Assembly: GCA_046757965.1 (NCBI GenBank)
Contig: JBHHZI010000115.1
Span: forward strand, 1 to 10,405
Direction of reading: 5' to 3'
Length of the DNA: 10,405 nt
From: JBHHZI01 sp046757965
Lineage (GTDB): Bacteria > Acidobacteriota > Polarisedimenticolia > SMYD01
Of the stretch, positions 1-7,396 are shown piece after piece. The notes under the pieces are model-generated. The model saw only the letters and a list, made by a program, of their open reading frames with translations, searched no databases and was not told the origin of the DNA. Position numbers and translations under genes: made by a program. The stretch's first letter is position 1; each line of letters begins with the position of its first letter.

Positions 1-165
1 GCGGACGGGCTGGCTCGCCTTGCATCGGATCGGATTCTGCGCCGGCGTCTCGGCGCCGCCGCGGCACACCACGTCAGCAGTCACCACCGATGGGAAGATG
101 TCGCGGGCCGTCTGATGTCCCTCATCACCCGTTGCGTGGACGTCGCGGAGGTCGCCCATGCGTGA
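1..165 (+). CDS. C-terminal fragment of a probable GT4-type glycosyltransferase
   Basis: The frame is open from the first base of the window and ends at the TGA at 163-165, giving the last 54 residues of a protein whose start lies outside. The visible part reads as the closing helices of a GT-B glycosyltransferase: LARLASDRILRRRLG, then a short Ala/His-rich helix, then RWEDVAGRLMSLI. This matches the usual tail of GT4 enzymes, where a 'position-arginine-leucine-glycine' helix is followed by a 'W..va.rl...' helix that packs back on the N-terminal domain. The stop overlaps the next start by 8 bases, so the two glycosyltransferases are probably translated together. No catalytic residues are visible, so donor and acceptor cannot be named. 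The family call rests on the tail pattern and the neighbouring glycosyltransferase. Confidence 0.68.
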   Translation, partial: ADGLARLASDRILRRRLGAAAAHHVSSHHRWEDVAGRLMSLITRCVDVAEVAHA

Positions 166-1387
166 ACGAGTATCAACCGGCCCGCCACCGCGCGTGGGTT
201 ACATTCTCAAGCGCTATCCACGTCTCTCGGAGACCTTCATCGTCAACGAGATCCTGTCGATCGAGGCGGCCGGGGCGGACGTGGCCATCTTCGCGGCCGG
301 GCGCCCGGCCGGCGAGCCGGTCCACCCGGCCGTCTCCCGGGTGGCGGCAAGTGTCACCTACACGCGCAAGGAAGCCCGGCTCGCACCACACGATCTCGCC
401 GGGCTGGCCCGGACCTGTGGAGCGGCCGCTCGCTTCGAGTCGTTGCTCGCCGAGGCCCGCGTCGATGGCCCCGACGCCGTCGATGAGGTGATCCAGGCGG
501 GTTGCATCGCGCGTCACCTGACCCATCACCCGGTGGACCATCTGCACGCTCACTTTGCCACCTCGGCCGCTCGTATCGCGCGCCACGTCTCGGCGCTCAC
601 CGGGGTCGGCTTCAGCTTCACCGCGCACGCGAAGGACATCTTCGTCTCGGCCGTCGAGTGGCCGGTGGTGTCGCGACTTCTGCGAGAGGCTCTGTTTCCG
701 GTGGCGATCTCCGACTACCACGCCCGGTTCCTCGTCGAGAAGGAGCCTTCGACCCGTCCGGTCGTGGTGCGCAACGGCATCGACCTTCACCAGTTCCGCT
801 TCGATTTTTCCGTCAATCCCGCCCCCCTCGTCCTGGGTGTCGGGCGGCTCGTGGAGAAGAAAGGATTCGTCTTCCTGGTCGAGGCCGCGGCTCACCTTCG
901 CGACCGGGGTGTCGGATGCGAGACGCTTCTGGTCGGTGAGGGGCCGGAGCGCGAGAAGATCGAGAACGCGATCCGCAGGCTGGACCTGGCGGACCGTGTC
1001 CGGCTGGCCGGTGCCCAGGACCAGGACTTCGTGCGCCGGGCGCTGGCCCGGGCGGCCGTTGTCGCCGTGCCGTGTATCGAGGCGTCGAACGGGGATCGGG
1101 ATGGGCTGCCGACGGTCCTCATCGAGGCGATGGCCAGCGGCGTGGCGGTGGTCTCGACGCCGGTGACCGCCATTCCCGAGCTGGTGATCGATGGAAGAAC
1201 CGGTCGGCTGGTCGCTCCCGGCGACGTTCCGGCCCTGGCGGATGCGGTCTCGGCGTTGCTGCACGACGCCCCGCGTCGAGCCAGGCTGGCTTGCGCCGCC
1301 CGGACCAGGGTCGAGGATCTGCACGATTCGCGGGAGAACGGTCGCCAGCTGCTCGCGGCCTTCTCGCAGAGCTTCGCATGCGTCTGA
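158..1387 (+). CDS. GT4-family glycosyltransferase (WcaL/ExoL-like)
   Basis: A 409-residue GT-B glycosyltransferase predicted to transfer a sugar from a nucleotide-sugar donor onto a growing glycan at the cytoplasmic side of the inner membrane. The N-terminal domain opens with VGYILKRYPRLSETFIVNEI (residues about 13-32), a signature of the WcaL/ExoL-like exopolysaccharide branch, and has HAHF at 130-133. The donor domain includes VVVRNGIDLHQF, the LVLGVGRLVEKKGF strand-loop and LLVGEGPE. The usual EX7E motif appears as D315 followed by seven residues and E323, a conservative change at the first acidic position. The following EAMASGVAVVST is typical of GT4. The ATG at 158 is chosen because GGAGG lies at 147-151 with a 6-base spacer, and the length fits the family. 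It overlaps the upstream fragment by 8 bases and the ABC exporter by 10. The family is certain, but the specific sugar is not. Confidence 0.92.
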   Translation: MRERVSTGPPPRVGYILKRYPRLSETFIVNEILSIEAAGADVAIFAAGRPAGEPVHPAVSRVAASVTYTRKEARLAPHDLAGLARTCGAAARFESLLAEARVDGPDAVDEVIQAGCIARHLTHHPVDHLHAHFATSAARIARHVSALTGVGFSFTAHAKDIFVSAVEWPVVSRLLREALFPVAISDYHARFLVEKEPSTRPVVVRNGIDLHQFRFDFSVNPAPLVLGVGRLVEKKGFVFLVEAAAHLRDRGVGCETLLVGEGPEREKIENAIRRLDLADRVRLAGAQDQDFVRRALARAAVVAVPCIEASNGDRDGLPTVLIEAMASGVAVVSTPVTAIPELVIDGRTGRLVAPGDVPALADAVSALLHDAPRRARLACAARTRVEDLHDSRENGRQLLAAFSQSFACV

Positions 1388-3228
1388 CGCTGACTCCCGC
1401 GGGCCGCCGCGTGCAGTGGCAGGCATTGAGACGGACCTACCGCCGCTTCGGGCCGTACGTCCTGCGCCATCGGGTCTCGCTCTGGGTCGCCTTCGGCTGC
1501 CTGCTGGGATCCATGGCGACGACGGTGCTGGGCCCATGGCCCCTGAAAATCGTCATCGACCAGCTCGTGCGCACGTCGCCGAAGAGAGCTCTGCCGGCCT
1601 GGCTGATGCCGCTGTCCGACTCGCCGGCCCTGCTGCTGGGAGTCGTGTGCGCATCGGTCATCGCCATCGCGGTGGCGGCCGGCGTGTTCGCCTACGGGCA
1701 GCGTCTGATGACGGCGCAGGTGGCCCACCGGGTTCTGCTGAAGATCCGCCGGGACGTGTTCGCTCATGTTCAACGCCTTCCTCTCGCGTTTCACGCGGAC
1801 CGGCAGAGTGGCGATCTGGTCATGCGCATGACAGGCGATGTTCAGATGCTCCGGGAGATCCTGATCACCGCGGTGATGAAGCTGATGGGGCAGGTCTTCG
1901 TGATCGCCGGCATGCTCGCGATGATGCTGTGGCTCTCCCCGCTCCTGGCGCTCGTGGCCCTGGCCGTGGTGCCCGGCCTGGTCCTGGTGATGTCGCGCTT
2001 CTCCGGTCGCCTCCGCGAGGTCACGCGCCGCCAGCGGCGGAAGGAGAGCCAGGTGGCGTCCCACATCAACGAGACCATGTCGTCGATCTCGGTGGTCCAC
2101 AGCTTCGCCCGTCATCGGATGGCCGACGAGAGAATGGCGCGACAGAACCGGGGAAGTCTGCGGGCCGGGCTGGCGGCCACCCGTCTCGAGGAGCAGATGA
2201 GTCGCTGGGTGGAGATCACGGTGGCCGTCGGCACCTGTGGCGTGCTCACCCTCGGAACCCATCTCGCCATGACCCAGGTCATCACCGCCGGCACCCTGAT
2301 CGTGTTTCTCAGCTACGTGCGCAGCTTCTACAAGCCCCTGCGGGATCTGTCGCGGATGTGGGCCCGGCTGTCGAAGGCGTCGGTCTGCGCGGAGAGGATC
2401 CTCGACCTGCTCGATATCGAGCCCACGATCCGTGATGCGCCGGATGCCGTCGAGGCGCCGGGCTTCGCCGGTCGCGTGACCTTCGACTCCGTTCGCCTCG
2501 CCTATCCCGGCCGGACCCAACCGGCGCTGGATGCCATCAACCTCGACGTAGCACCCGGCGAGACGGTGCTCATCGTCGGCCCCAGCGGTGCCGGCAAGAC
2601 AAGCCTCATCCGCCTCATCCTGCGTCTGTATGACCCCGACTCCGGTGCGGTTCGCATCGATGGCGTGGACATTCGCCGCTATCGGGTCGAGTCATTACGC
2701 GACCAGATCGCCGTCGTGCTGCAGAACACGACCCTGTTCCGCGGTTCGATCCGGGACAATATCGCGTACGGCAAGCCGGCAGCATCCGACGAGGAGATCG
2801 AGCAGGCCGCCCGGCACGTGTTCGCGCACTCGTTCATCGAGACGCTTCCCGCCGGCTACGACACCGTCGTCGGGGAAGGTGGCGTCACGCTGTCCGGCGG
2901 TGAGCGTCAGCGCATTGCTCTGGCCCGTGCCGCGATCAAGAACGCGCCGGTGCTGGTCATGGATGAACCGACGACCGGCCTGGACGCCGCCGCGCAGCGC
3001 CATGTGCGCCAGGGGATGCGAGCCCTGGTCTCGCGGTGCACCACGTTCGTCGTCTCGCACCAGCCCGAGCTGTTCGGCGACGTGGATCGCGTCGTCTCCT
3101 TCGCTGGAGGAAGGATTGTCGAACAGGGGCGCTGGGAGGATCTGGCGGCAGGCAACACGGCCTTCGCGAGGAGCCTTGGTGCCGGCCGTGTCGCCGGTGG
3201 GGCGGCGAGGAAAGTCGCGTGGCGCTGA
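1378..3228 (+). CDS. MsbA-type ABC exporter, fused membrane and ATPase domains
   Basis: A 616-residue half-transporter of the type IV exporter fold, expected to act as a homodimer in the inner membrane and to flip or export a lipid-linked or hydrophobic substrate. Hydrophobic segments start at about residues 33-60 and 84-106, then 161-185 and 188-206, with a further pair before 320. SGDLVMRMTGD (144-154) is the usual coupling-region signature of this class. The ATPase domain has an A-loop tyrosine (Y376), Walker A GPSGAGKT (401-408), Q-loop Q449, signature LSGGERQ (505-511), Walker B VLVMDE (525-530) and H-loop H561, so all catalytic elements are present. The H-loop context is SHQPE rather than the common AHR. 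The open frame extends upstream to 1072, but that part lies inside the glycosyltransferase; the ATG at 1378 gives the normal family N-terminus. Its ribosome site is weak, consistent with coupling through the 10-base overlap. Placement among glycan genes suggests a glycolipid or oligosaccharide substrate; a peptide or drug substrate cannot be excluded. Confidence 0.93.
   Translation: MRLTLTPAGRRVQWQALRRTYRRFGPYVLRHRVSLWVAFGCLLGSMATTVLGPWPLKIVIDQLVRTSPKRALPAWLMPLSDSPALLLGVVCASVIAIAVAAGVFAYGQRLMTAQVAHRVLLKIRRDVFAHVQRLPLAFHADRQSGDLVMRMTGDVQMLREILITAVMKLMGQVFVIAGMLAMMLWLSPLLALVALAVVPGLVLVMSRFSGRLREVTRRQRRKESQVASHINETMSSISVVHSFARHRMADERMARQNRGSLRAGLAATRLEEQMSRWVEITVAVGTCGVLTLGTHLAMTQVITAGTLIVFLSYVRSFYKPLRDLSRMWARLSKASVCAERILDLLDIEPTIRDAPDAVEAPGFAGRVTFDSVRLAYPGRTQPALDAINLDVAPGETVLIVGPSGAGKTSLIRLILRLYDPDSGAVRIDGVDIRRYRVESLRDQIAVVLQNTTLFRGSIRDNIAYGKPAASDEEIEQAARHVFAHSFIETLPAGYDTVVGEGGVTLSGGERQRIALARAAIKNAPVLVMDEPTTGLDAAAQRHVRQGMRALVSRCTTFVVSHQPELFGDVDRVVSFAGGRIVEQGRWEDLAAGNTAFARSLGAGRVAGGAARKVAWR
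3207..3210 (+). promoter_or_regulatory. Ribosome binding site that selects the GTG start at 3219
   Basis: GAGG sits 8 bases before GTG 3219. The next in-frame candidate, ATG 3237, has no Shine-Dalgarno-like sequence in front of it. The GTG overlaps the ABC exporter stop at 3226-3228, which matches the overlapping junctions elsewhere in the operon. Confidence 0.6.
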
Positions 3229-4562
3229 CCGCCCCGATGATCCCGCCCAAGGAGGGCACCCTGCGGGCGTCTCCCCCGGGCGGCCCGGTGCCCGACGATT
3301 GCCGCCTCCCCGGCCTGGCGGCGGCCCTGGAGCCGCTGTCCATGCGCCGGCGACTGGAAGAGCTGTTCGGTGTCGCGGTGGAGCACCTGGCCATCTCCTA
3401 CGTGCGCTACAAGCCCGGCCTCTCCTGCATCATCCAGTACGTGGCGCAGGGCGGGGGAGAGCGCATCTTTCACGGGCGCGTCTGCCGTCCCGACGAATTC
3501 TCCCCCATGGCCGCCAAGGCGTACGCGGTCCACCGCCCCCGTCCTGGCCTTCCCCGGCCGGTGGCGGCCAGCTCCGATCTCGGGCTGGTCCTGGTGGCGT
3601 TCCCAGAAGATCGGGCCATTCCCGGCATGCGGCACATCCTCGACACCGACAAGCTGAAGCGGGTCCTGCATGAGCAGGTGCCGCGCTTCGCCGGGGGCAA
3701 CACCTGGGTCAGTGGGTCCCGGTCGGAGGTGGAGGTGGTCAGCTACAAGCCGGAGCGCAGCTGTCTCGTCCGCTGCCGGCTCGGGGTCAAAAATCGCGAA
3801 ACCGGCGAGCTGGCTCGCGAGACGATCTTCGCCCGGGCCTATGCGTCCCGGGTCGGCGCCGCGGTGCATGCGCTGCTCGAGCGGCTGCAGAGCGGGCCGG
3901 ATCGTAACCTGGCCCGCTGCGTTCCGGGCTCCCTCGGCCACGATCGCGACCGCCGCCTGCTGTTCATGCAGGCGGTGCCGGGGGAGACCGTTCTCTCGGC
4001 GGCAGCGGGGGAGCGACGGCGATGGATGTTCGAGGCGGGCCGTTTCCTGGCGCGTCTTCACGGGGTTGCCGGCCATACCGCCGGCGCGGTCGAGCCGCTC
4101 GAACAGGCGGTCGATGTGATCGCAGCTCTTCGCCAGGTCGGCCTGACCGAGGCAAGAGCCCTGGCGGATGCCGCCGCCCGGCTCGCACACCGTCGACCGG
4201 TCGCCAGGTCCTCATCCGCCTGCCTGCACGGCGATTTTCATCCCGAACAGCTTCTTGTCGGACCTGAGGGGCTGCGGTGTGTCGACTTCGATGCGTCGAG
4301 CAACGGGGACCCAGGGATCGATGTCGGCTATTTTCTCGCCCACCTGCGCCGTCTCGCCCGCCTTGAGGTGTGGCCGTCGGACGAGGACACGGCAGGGTCC
4401 TTCCTGCAGGGATACGACGAGACGGGTCCGGCGCTGCCCGTGCAGGTCACGTCGTGGCATCGCGATGTCACCTTCCTGCGCATGGCTCTCAACAGCATCA
4501 AGCATCTCGAGCAGGACTGGCCGGCCACGGTCGAGGACTGTCTGGCGGAGATCGGCGCATGA
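3219..4562 (+). CDS. APH-like phosphotransferase with apparent duplicated N-lobe
   Basis: A 447-residue soluble protein of the aminoglycoside phosphotransferase/choline kinase fold (PF01636-like). The C-lobe has the catalytic loop HGDFHPEQ (337-344) and the metal-binding segment VDFD (355-358), followed by GDPGIDVGYFLAHL. The protein is longer than the roughly 300-350 residues common in the family because a second N-lobe-like block precedes the usual one. Block 1 has YKPGLSC (64-70), RIFHGRV and the hinge-like LVLVAFPED (123-131). Block 2 has YKPERSC (176-182), TIFARAY (about 203-208) and LLFMQAVPGE (247-256). In the position of the ATP-anchoring lysine, block 2 has R206 and block 1 has glycine, and the catalytic-loop asparagine is Q344. 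It overlaps the ABC gene by 10 bases and the next kinase-like gene by 4. The substrate is unknown: a small-molecule, sugar or lipid kinase, or a degenerate regulatory partner of the next protein. The GTG start is chosen on ribosome-site evidence. Confidence 0.82.
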   Translation: MALTAPMIPPKEGTLRASPPGGPVPDDCRLPGLAAALEPLSMRRRLEELFGVAVEHLAISYVRYKPGLSCIIQYVAQGGGERIFHGRVCRPDEFSPMAAKAYAVHRPRPGLPRPVAASSDLGLVLVAFPEDRAIPGMRHILDTDKLKRVLHEQVPRFAGGNTWVSGSRSEVEVVSYKPERSCLVRCRLGVKNRETGELARETIFARAYASRVGAAVHALLERLQSGPDRNLARCVPGSLGHDRDRRLLFMQAVPGETVLSAAAGERRRWMFEAGRFLARLHGVAGHTAGAVEPLEQAVDVIAALRQVGLTEARALADAAARLAHRRPVARSSSACLHGDFHPEQLLVGPEGLRCVDFDASSNGDPGIDVGYFLAHLRRLARLEVWPSDEDTAGSFLQGYDETGPALPVQVTSWHRDVTFLRMALNSIKHLEQDWPATVEDCLAEIGA

Positions 4563-5620
4563 CATTCTCCGACCAGCTGTCGCTCGGCGGTCTCGCCGCC
4601 GAACACCTCACCGCCACCGGCGTGCAGGATCCTTCCCTGCCGGCACTCGAGGAGTTCGCCGATCTGGCCACCGCCACCGTGTGGTGTCGGCGCTGTCTGC
4701 CCGCATCTTCCGGGGTCGATGCTGCATCCCTGGTCGAGGTTCTCCCGCTACGGTACCGGCCTGGACGCCGCTGCACGCTGCGGCTCGAATTCGCCGCGCC
4801 GACCCGGCAACGGCTCTATGTCAAGCTGTTTCGCCGGGGAAGGTCGAAGGCGGTGGCGAGGCGGATGGCGGCGCTGCCGCGCCCGTCCGTCCACGATGCC
4901 GTGCGCCGGCCGGAGGTCATCCGACACGATGTCTCCGACGACATTCTCGTTCTCGGCGAGGTTGCCGGCGAGGCGCTGTCGGATCGTCTGGCGTGTGTGC
5001 AGGAGGACGTTCCCGGCGCGCGCCGTATCGCGGATGCTGTCGCCGAGTGGCACGGGCTGGTCGACAGGATACATGTCGATCCCGGCGGGTGGTCCCGCAT
5101 GGATGAATGGATATCGGTCGAGCGCGCGTGGCGATCGACGGCGGACAGCGGACCTGCCGGACGTCATCTGGCTCGTCTTGACGATGCGCCGGCGCGGCAG
5201 CACTTGCTCGACAGGGTTCGTGAGGCTCTCCACACGACCTCCTTCTCGGCGCCGGTCCTCCTGCACCGGGATCTCCACCCGCAGCAGATCCTCGTCGACG
5301 ACGACGGGGTGGGGGTCGTGGATCTCGACAATCTGGCCCTCGGCCCGCCGGAGGTCGACCTCGGCAATCTCGTGGCCCACCTCGATCTTCTGGAACTCCA
5401 TGGCCTGCCGCGGGCCGACCGTCTGCAGAACTGGAGCGACGAGTTGATGGCGGGCTACCGCGCACGCCGCCCCCTGGACGTCGTCGCGGTGTCGACCGCC
5501 CGGGCTGCAACCCTGGCCCGTCTGGCCGGCGTGTACGCGAGTGCCGTCCATCTGCCTCACTTGCCCGGGAGACTTCTCGAGCGAGCCGGAGGTCTCCTTT
5601 CCCGGGAGGCGGCCGCATGA
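4559..5620 (+). CDS. APH-like phosphotransferase, second kinase-fold protein
   Basis: A 353-residue protein of the same phosphotransferase superfamily as its neighbour, but with a single N-lobe. The N-lobe has RYRPGRRC (65-72) and LYVKLF, with K89 as the probable ATP-anchoring lysine, and the hinge-like ILVLGEVAGE (129-138). The C-lobe has HRDLHPQQ (236-243) and VDLDN (254-258), then a PPEVDLGNLVAHL segment like that in the upstream protein. The catalytic Asp (D238) and metal Asp (D255) are present; the usual asparagine after the catalytic loop is Q243, as in the neighbour. The start is ATG 4559, which overlaps the previous stop in ATGA and has GGAG at 4547-4550 with an 8-base spacer; the frame stays open further upstream only inside the neighbouring gene. 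The retained lysine suggests this is the more likely active kinase of the pair. Its substrate is unknown; genomic context favours a glycan or lipid precursor rather than an antibiotic. Confidence 0.85.
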   Translation: MTFSDQLSLGGLAAEHLTATGVQDPSLPALEEFADLATATVWCRRCLPASSGVDAASLVEVLPLRYRPGRRCTLRLEFAAPTRQRLYVKLFRRGRSKAVARRMAALPRPSVHDAVRRPEVIRHDVSDDILVLGEVAGEALSDRLACVQEDVPGARRIADAVAEWHGLVDRIHVDPGGWSRMDEWISVERAWRSTADSGPAGRHLARLDDAPARQHLLDRVREALHTTSFSAPVLLHRDLHPQQILVDDDGVGVVDLDNLALGPPEVDLGNLVAHLDLLELHGLPRADRLQNWSDELMAGYRARRPLDVVAVSTARAATLARLAGVYASAVHLPHLPGRLLERAGGLLSREAAA

Positions 5621-7371
5621 GATGCCGCCTCGGGATGCCGATCCTGGCGGCGCTGGCGCTCGTGGCGTCTGTGCCCGGGCCGCGCGCCACGACGGACGTG
5701 CGGCTCGTGCCGGGGGCCTGGGTGCGGGTGAAGGGAGAGTTCGGGCCCGAGGGTCTGTTCGTGGCGCGACAGATCGAGGGAACCGACGATCGCCGGGCCA
5801 GTCTCAAGGGGCCGCTCGATGGCATCGACCTGGCACTCAGTCAGGTCCGGTTCGGCGCCCTCGCCCTGCCCGTCGATGACGCCACGCGCATCGAGGATGA
5901 TGCGGGAGCGACGCTCGCGATCGGTGCGTTGCGGCCCGGACAGCGCGTCAAGATTGCACTGGATATCGTGGACGGCACACCGGTGCACGTGCGTCGCATC
6001 CGGGTGCTGGACGGGATGTCGACGGATCGCCGCCTGGAGGGGCCGTTCGGTTCGTTCGTGAGGAACGACTCGGGCGGGCTGGATTTTCTCCTCCTGGGGG
6101 TCAATGTCCGCTCTGCCCGTGCCGCGGCCCGCAGCGGGGGCTTCCTCTTTGCGGTCGACGACGAGGATATCCGGCCGGACAAGGGATTGTGGCTCGGCAA
6201 CGTGGCTCGTTTCTCCGGCGAGGTGCGTTTCGATTACAAGGACAAGCGAAACTTCGACCTGGCCGACACCCTCGACCGGGACCTGACCACACGACGGGCA
6301 CGGACCGAGCTCGAACTGACCTTTCCGGGAAACGGCCGGATCTCGGGCATGGCGGAGCTCAAGGCCTTCCAGGAAACGGCCGTTCATGACGAGGCCGGTG
6401 TCTTCACCCGCCGTGACGACTTCACGCTGGGTGAGACGTACGTGCAGATCGCCGGCTTGCTCGGCCGCCGGGGATCGCTGCAGGTCGGCAGGGCCCGTTT
6501 CGACGATCAGAGGGACTGGCTCTTCCGGCGGGACCTCGATGCACTGCGCCTGTTCTTCGACTGGTCCCGTCTGCATGTGGAGACCTCCCTCTCCCGGCAG
6601 GTCGTGGATCCGGAGAGGCGGCAGAGAGACATCGTCAACCAGCTCGTTCTCATCACCGCGTATCCCGGCCACCGCCATCGTGTGTCCGCCTACTACCTCG
6701 GGCGGGAGGACCACCACATCCAGCCGAACGGCCTGCGGCGAGATTTCAGCCCGGACCTTGCCGGTGTTCGCGCCGCCGGCGAGGGCGGACACTGGCTCTA
6801 CTGGGCGGACGCCGCCCTGGCCCGGGGGAGCATCGAGGGACAGCCCCTGCGCGGCAAGGCATATGATGCCGGCGGCACCTGGATCTTTCCGTCGCGCTTC
6901 GAGCCCAGCCTCACCGTCGGGTATGCGGTGGGGTCGGGGGACTCCGACCCCACCGATGGCGTCGACCGGACGTTCCGCCAGAGTGGCCTGCAGCTCAACA
7001 ACGGCAAGTGGAACGGCGTCACCAATTTTCGCTACTACGGCGAGCTGCTGCGGCCGGAACTGGCGAACCTGCGGATCTCCACCTACGGATTCGGCCTGCG
7101 CGTCTCCCCGAAGAGTTCCATCGATCTGGTCTGGCATCGCTATGACCTGGACGAGCCGGCCAGCGAGCTTGTCAATGACGGGCTCTCCGACCGCCGCCTG
7201 GATCTCGTCCACCGGGATGTGGGTCGGGAGCTGGACCTGGTGGTGGGTATCGAGGACCTCGCTCATCTCGAATTCGAGATCGACCTGGGCGTGTTCGATC
7301 CAGGCGAGGCCTTTCTCGGACGGGCTGACCGGGCCACGACCCTCAGGGTGAAGGCCAAGTATGTGTTCTGA
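5617..7371 (+). CDS. AlgE-like outer-membrane barrel with N-terminal DUF5666-like region
   Basis: A 584-residue exported protein predicted to form an outer-membrane beta-barrel of the alginate-export family (PF13372-like), a family that passes anionic or neutral polysaccharides across the outer membrane. A signal peptide covers about residues 1-25 (basic start, then ILAALALVASV). Residues about 30-180 are beta-rich and DUF5666/OB-like, with GAWVRVKGEF, GLFVARQIEG and LRPGQRVKI, probably in the periplasm. The barrel follows from about 200, with alternating strands and the family hallmark LQVGRARFDDQRDWLFRRDL (288-307). The protein ends in a strand closing with KYVF, and a terminal aromatic residue is typical of barrels recognised by BAM. 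The start is ATG 5617, overlapping the kinase stop in ATGA, with GGAGG at 5605-5609 and a 7-base spacer. With the glycosyltransferases and ABC exporter upstream it may form the outer-membrane step of a glycan export route. The alternative is a general porin. Confidence 0.8.
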   Translation: MRCRLGMPILAALALVASVPGPRATTDVRLVPGAWVRVKGEFGPEGLFVARQIEGTDDRRASLKGPLDGIDLALSQVRFGALALPVDDATRIEDDAGATLAIGALRPGQRVKIALDIVDGTPVHVRRIRVLDGMSTDRRLEGPFGSFVRNDSGGLDFLLLGVNVRSARAAARSGGFLFAVDDEDIRPDKGLWLGNVARFSGEVRFDYKDKRNFDLADTLDRDLTTRRARTELELTFPGNGRISGMAELKAFQETAVHDEAGVFTRRDDFTLGETYVQIAGLLGRRGSLQVGRARFDDQRDWLFRRDLDALRLFFDWSRLHVETSLSRQVVDPERRQRDIVNQLVLITAYPGHRHRVSAYYLGREDHHIQPNGLRRDFSPDLAGVRAAGEGGHWLYWADAALARGSIEGQPLRGKAYDAGGTWIFPSRFEPSLTVGYAVGSGDSDPTDGVDRTFRQSGLQLNNGKWNGVTNFRYYGELLRPELANLRISTYGFGLRVSPKSSIDLVWHRYDLDEPASELVNDGLSDRRLDLVHRDVGRELDLVVGIEDLAHLEFEIDLGVFDPGEAFLGRADRATTLRVKAKYVF

Positions 7372-7384
7372 GCAGCAAGGGGAG

Positions 7385-7390
7385 AAGGAG
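7385..7390 (+). promoter_or_regulatory. Strong Shine-Dalgarno that selects ATG 7397
   Basis: AAGGAG lies 6 bases before ATG 7397 in the 25-base gap after the barrel gene. An upstream in-frame ATG at 7361 lies inside the barrel gene and would add a charged leader before the signal peptide. A downstream ATG at 7412 has GAGG at 7401-7404 with a 7-base spacer and is a second possible start; both give a usable signal peptide. Confidence 0.6.
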
Positions 7391-7396
7391 CGCACC

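Noticed and set aside
173..1537. A 454-residue open frame on the - strand over the GT4 gene
   Set aside because: Low-complexity Arg/Gly/Asp composition and no motif; it is a shadow of the + strand gene.
892..2520. A 542-residue open frame on the - strand across the glycosyltransferase and ABC exporter
   Set aside because: Its translation is rich in His, Arg, Gly and Gln without hydrophobic core patterns, and the + strand holds two certain genes.
3219..5620. Aminoglycoside resistance genes
   Set aside because: The fold matches APH enzymes, but the two genes are locked in a glycan/export operon by overlapping starts and carry changed catalytic-loop residues, so a resistance role is not supported.
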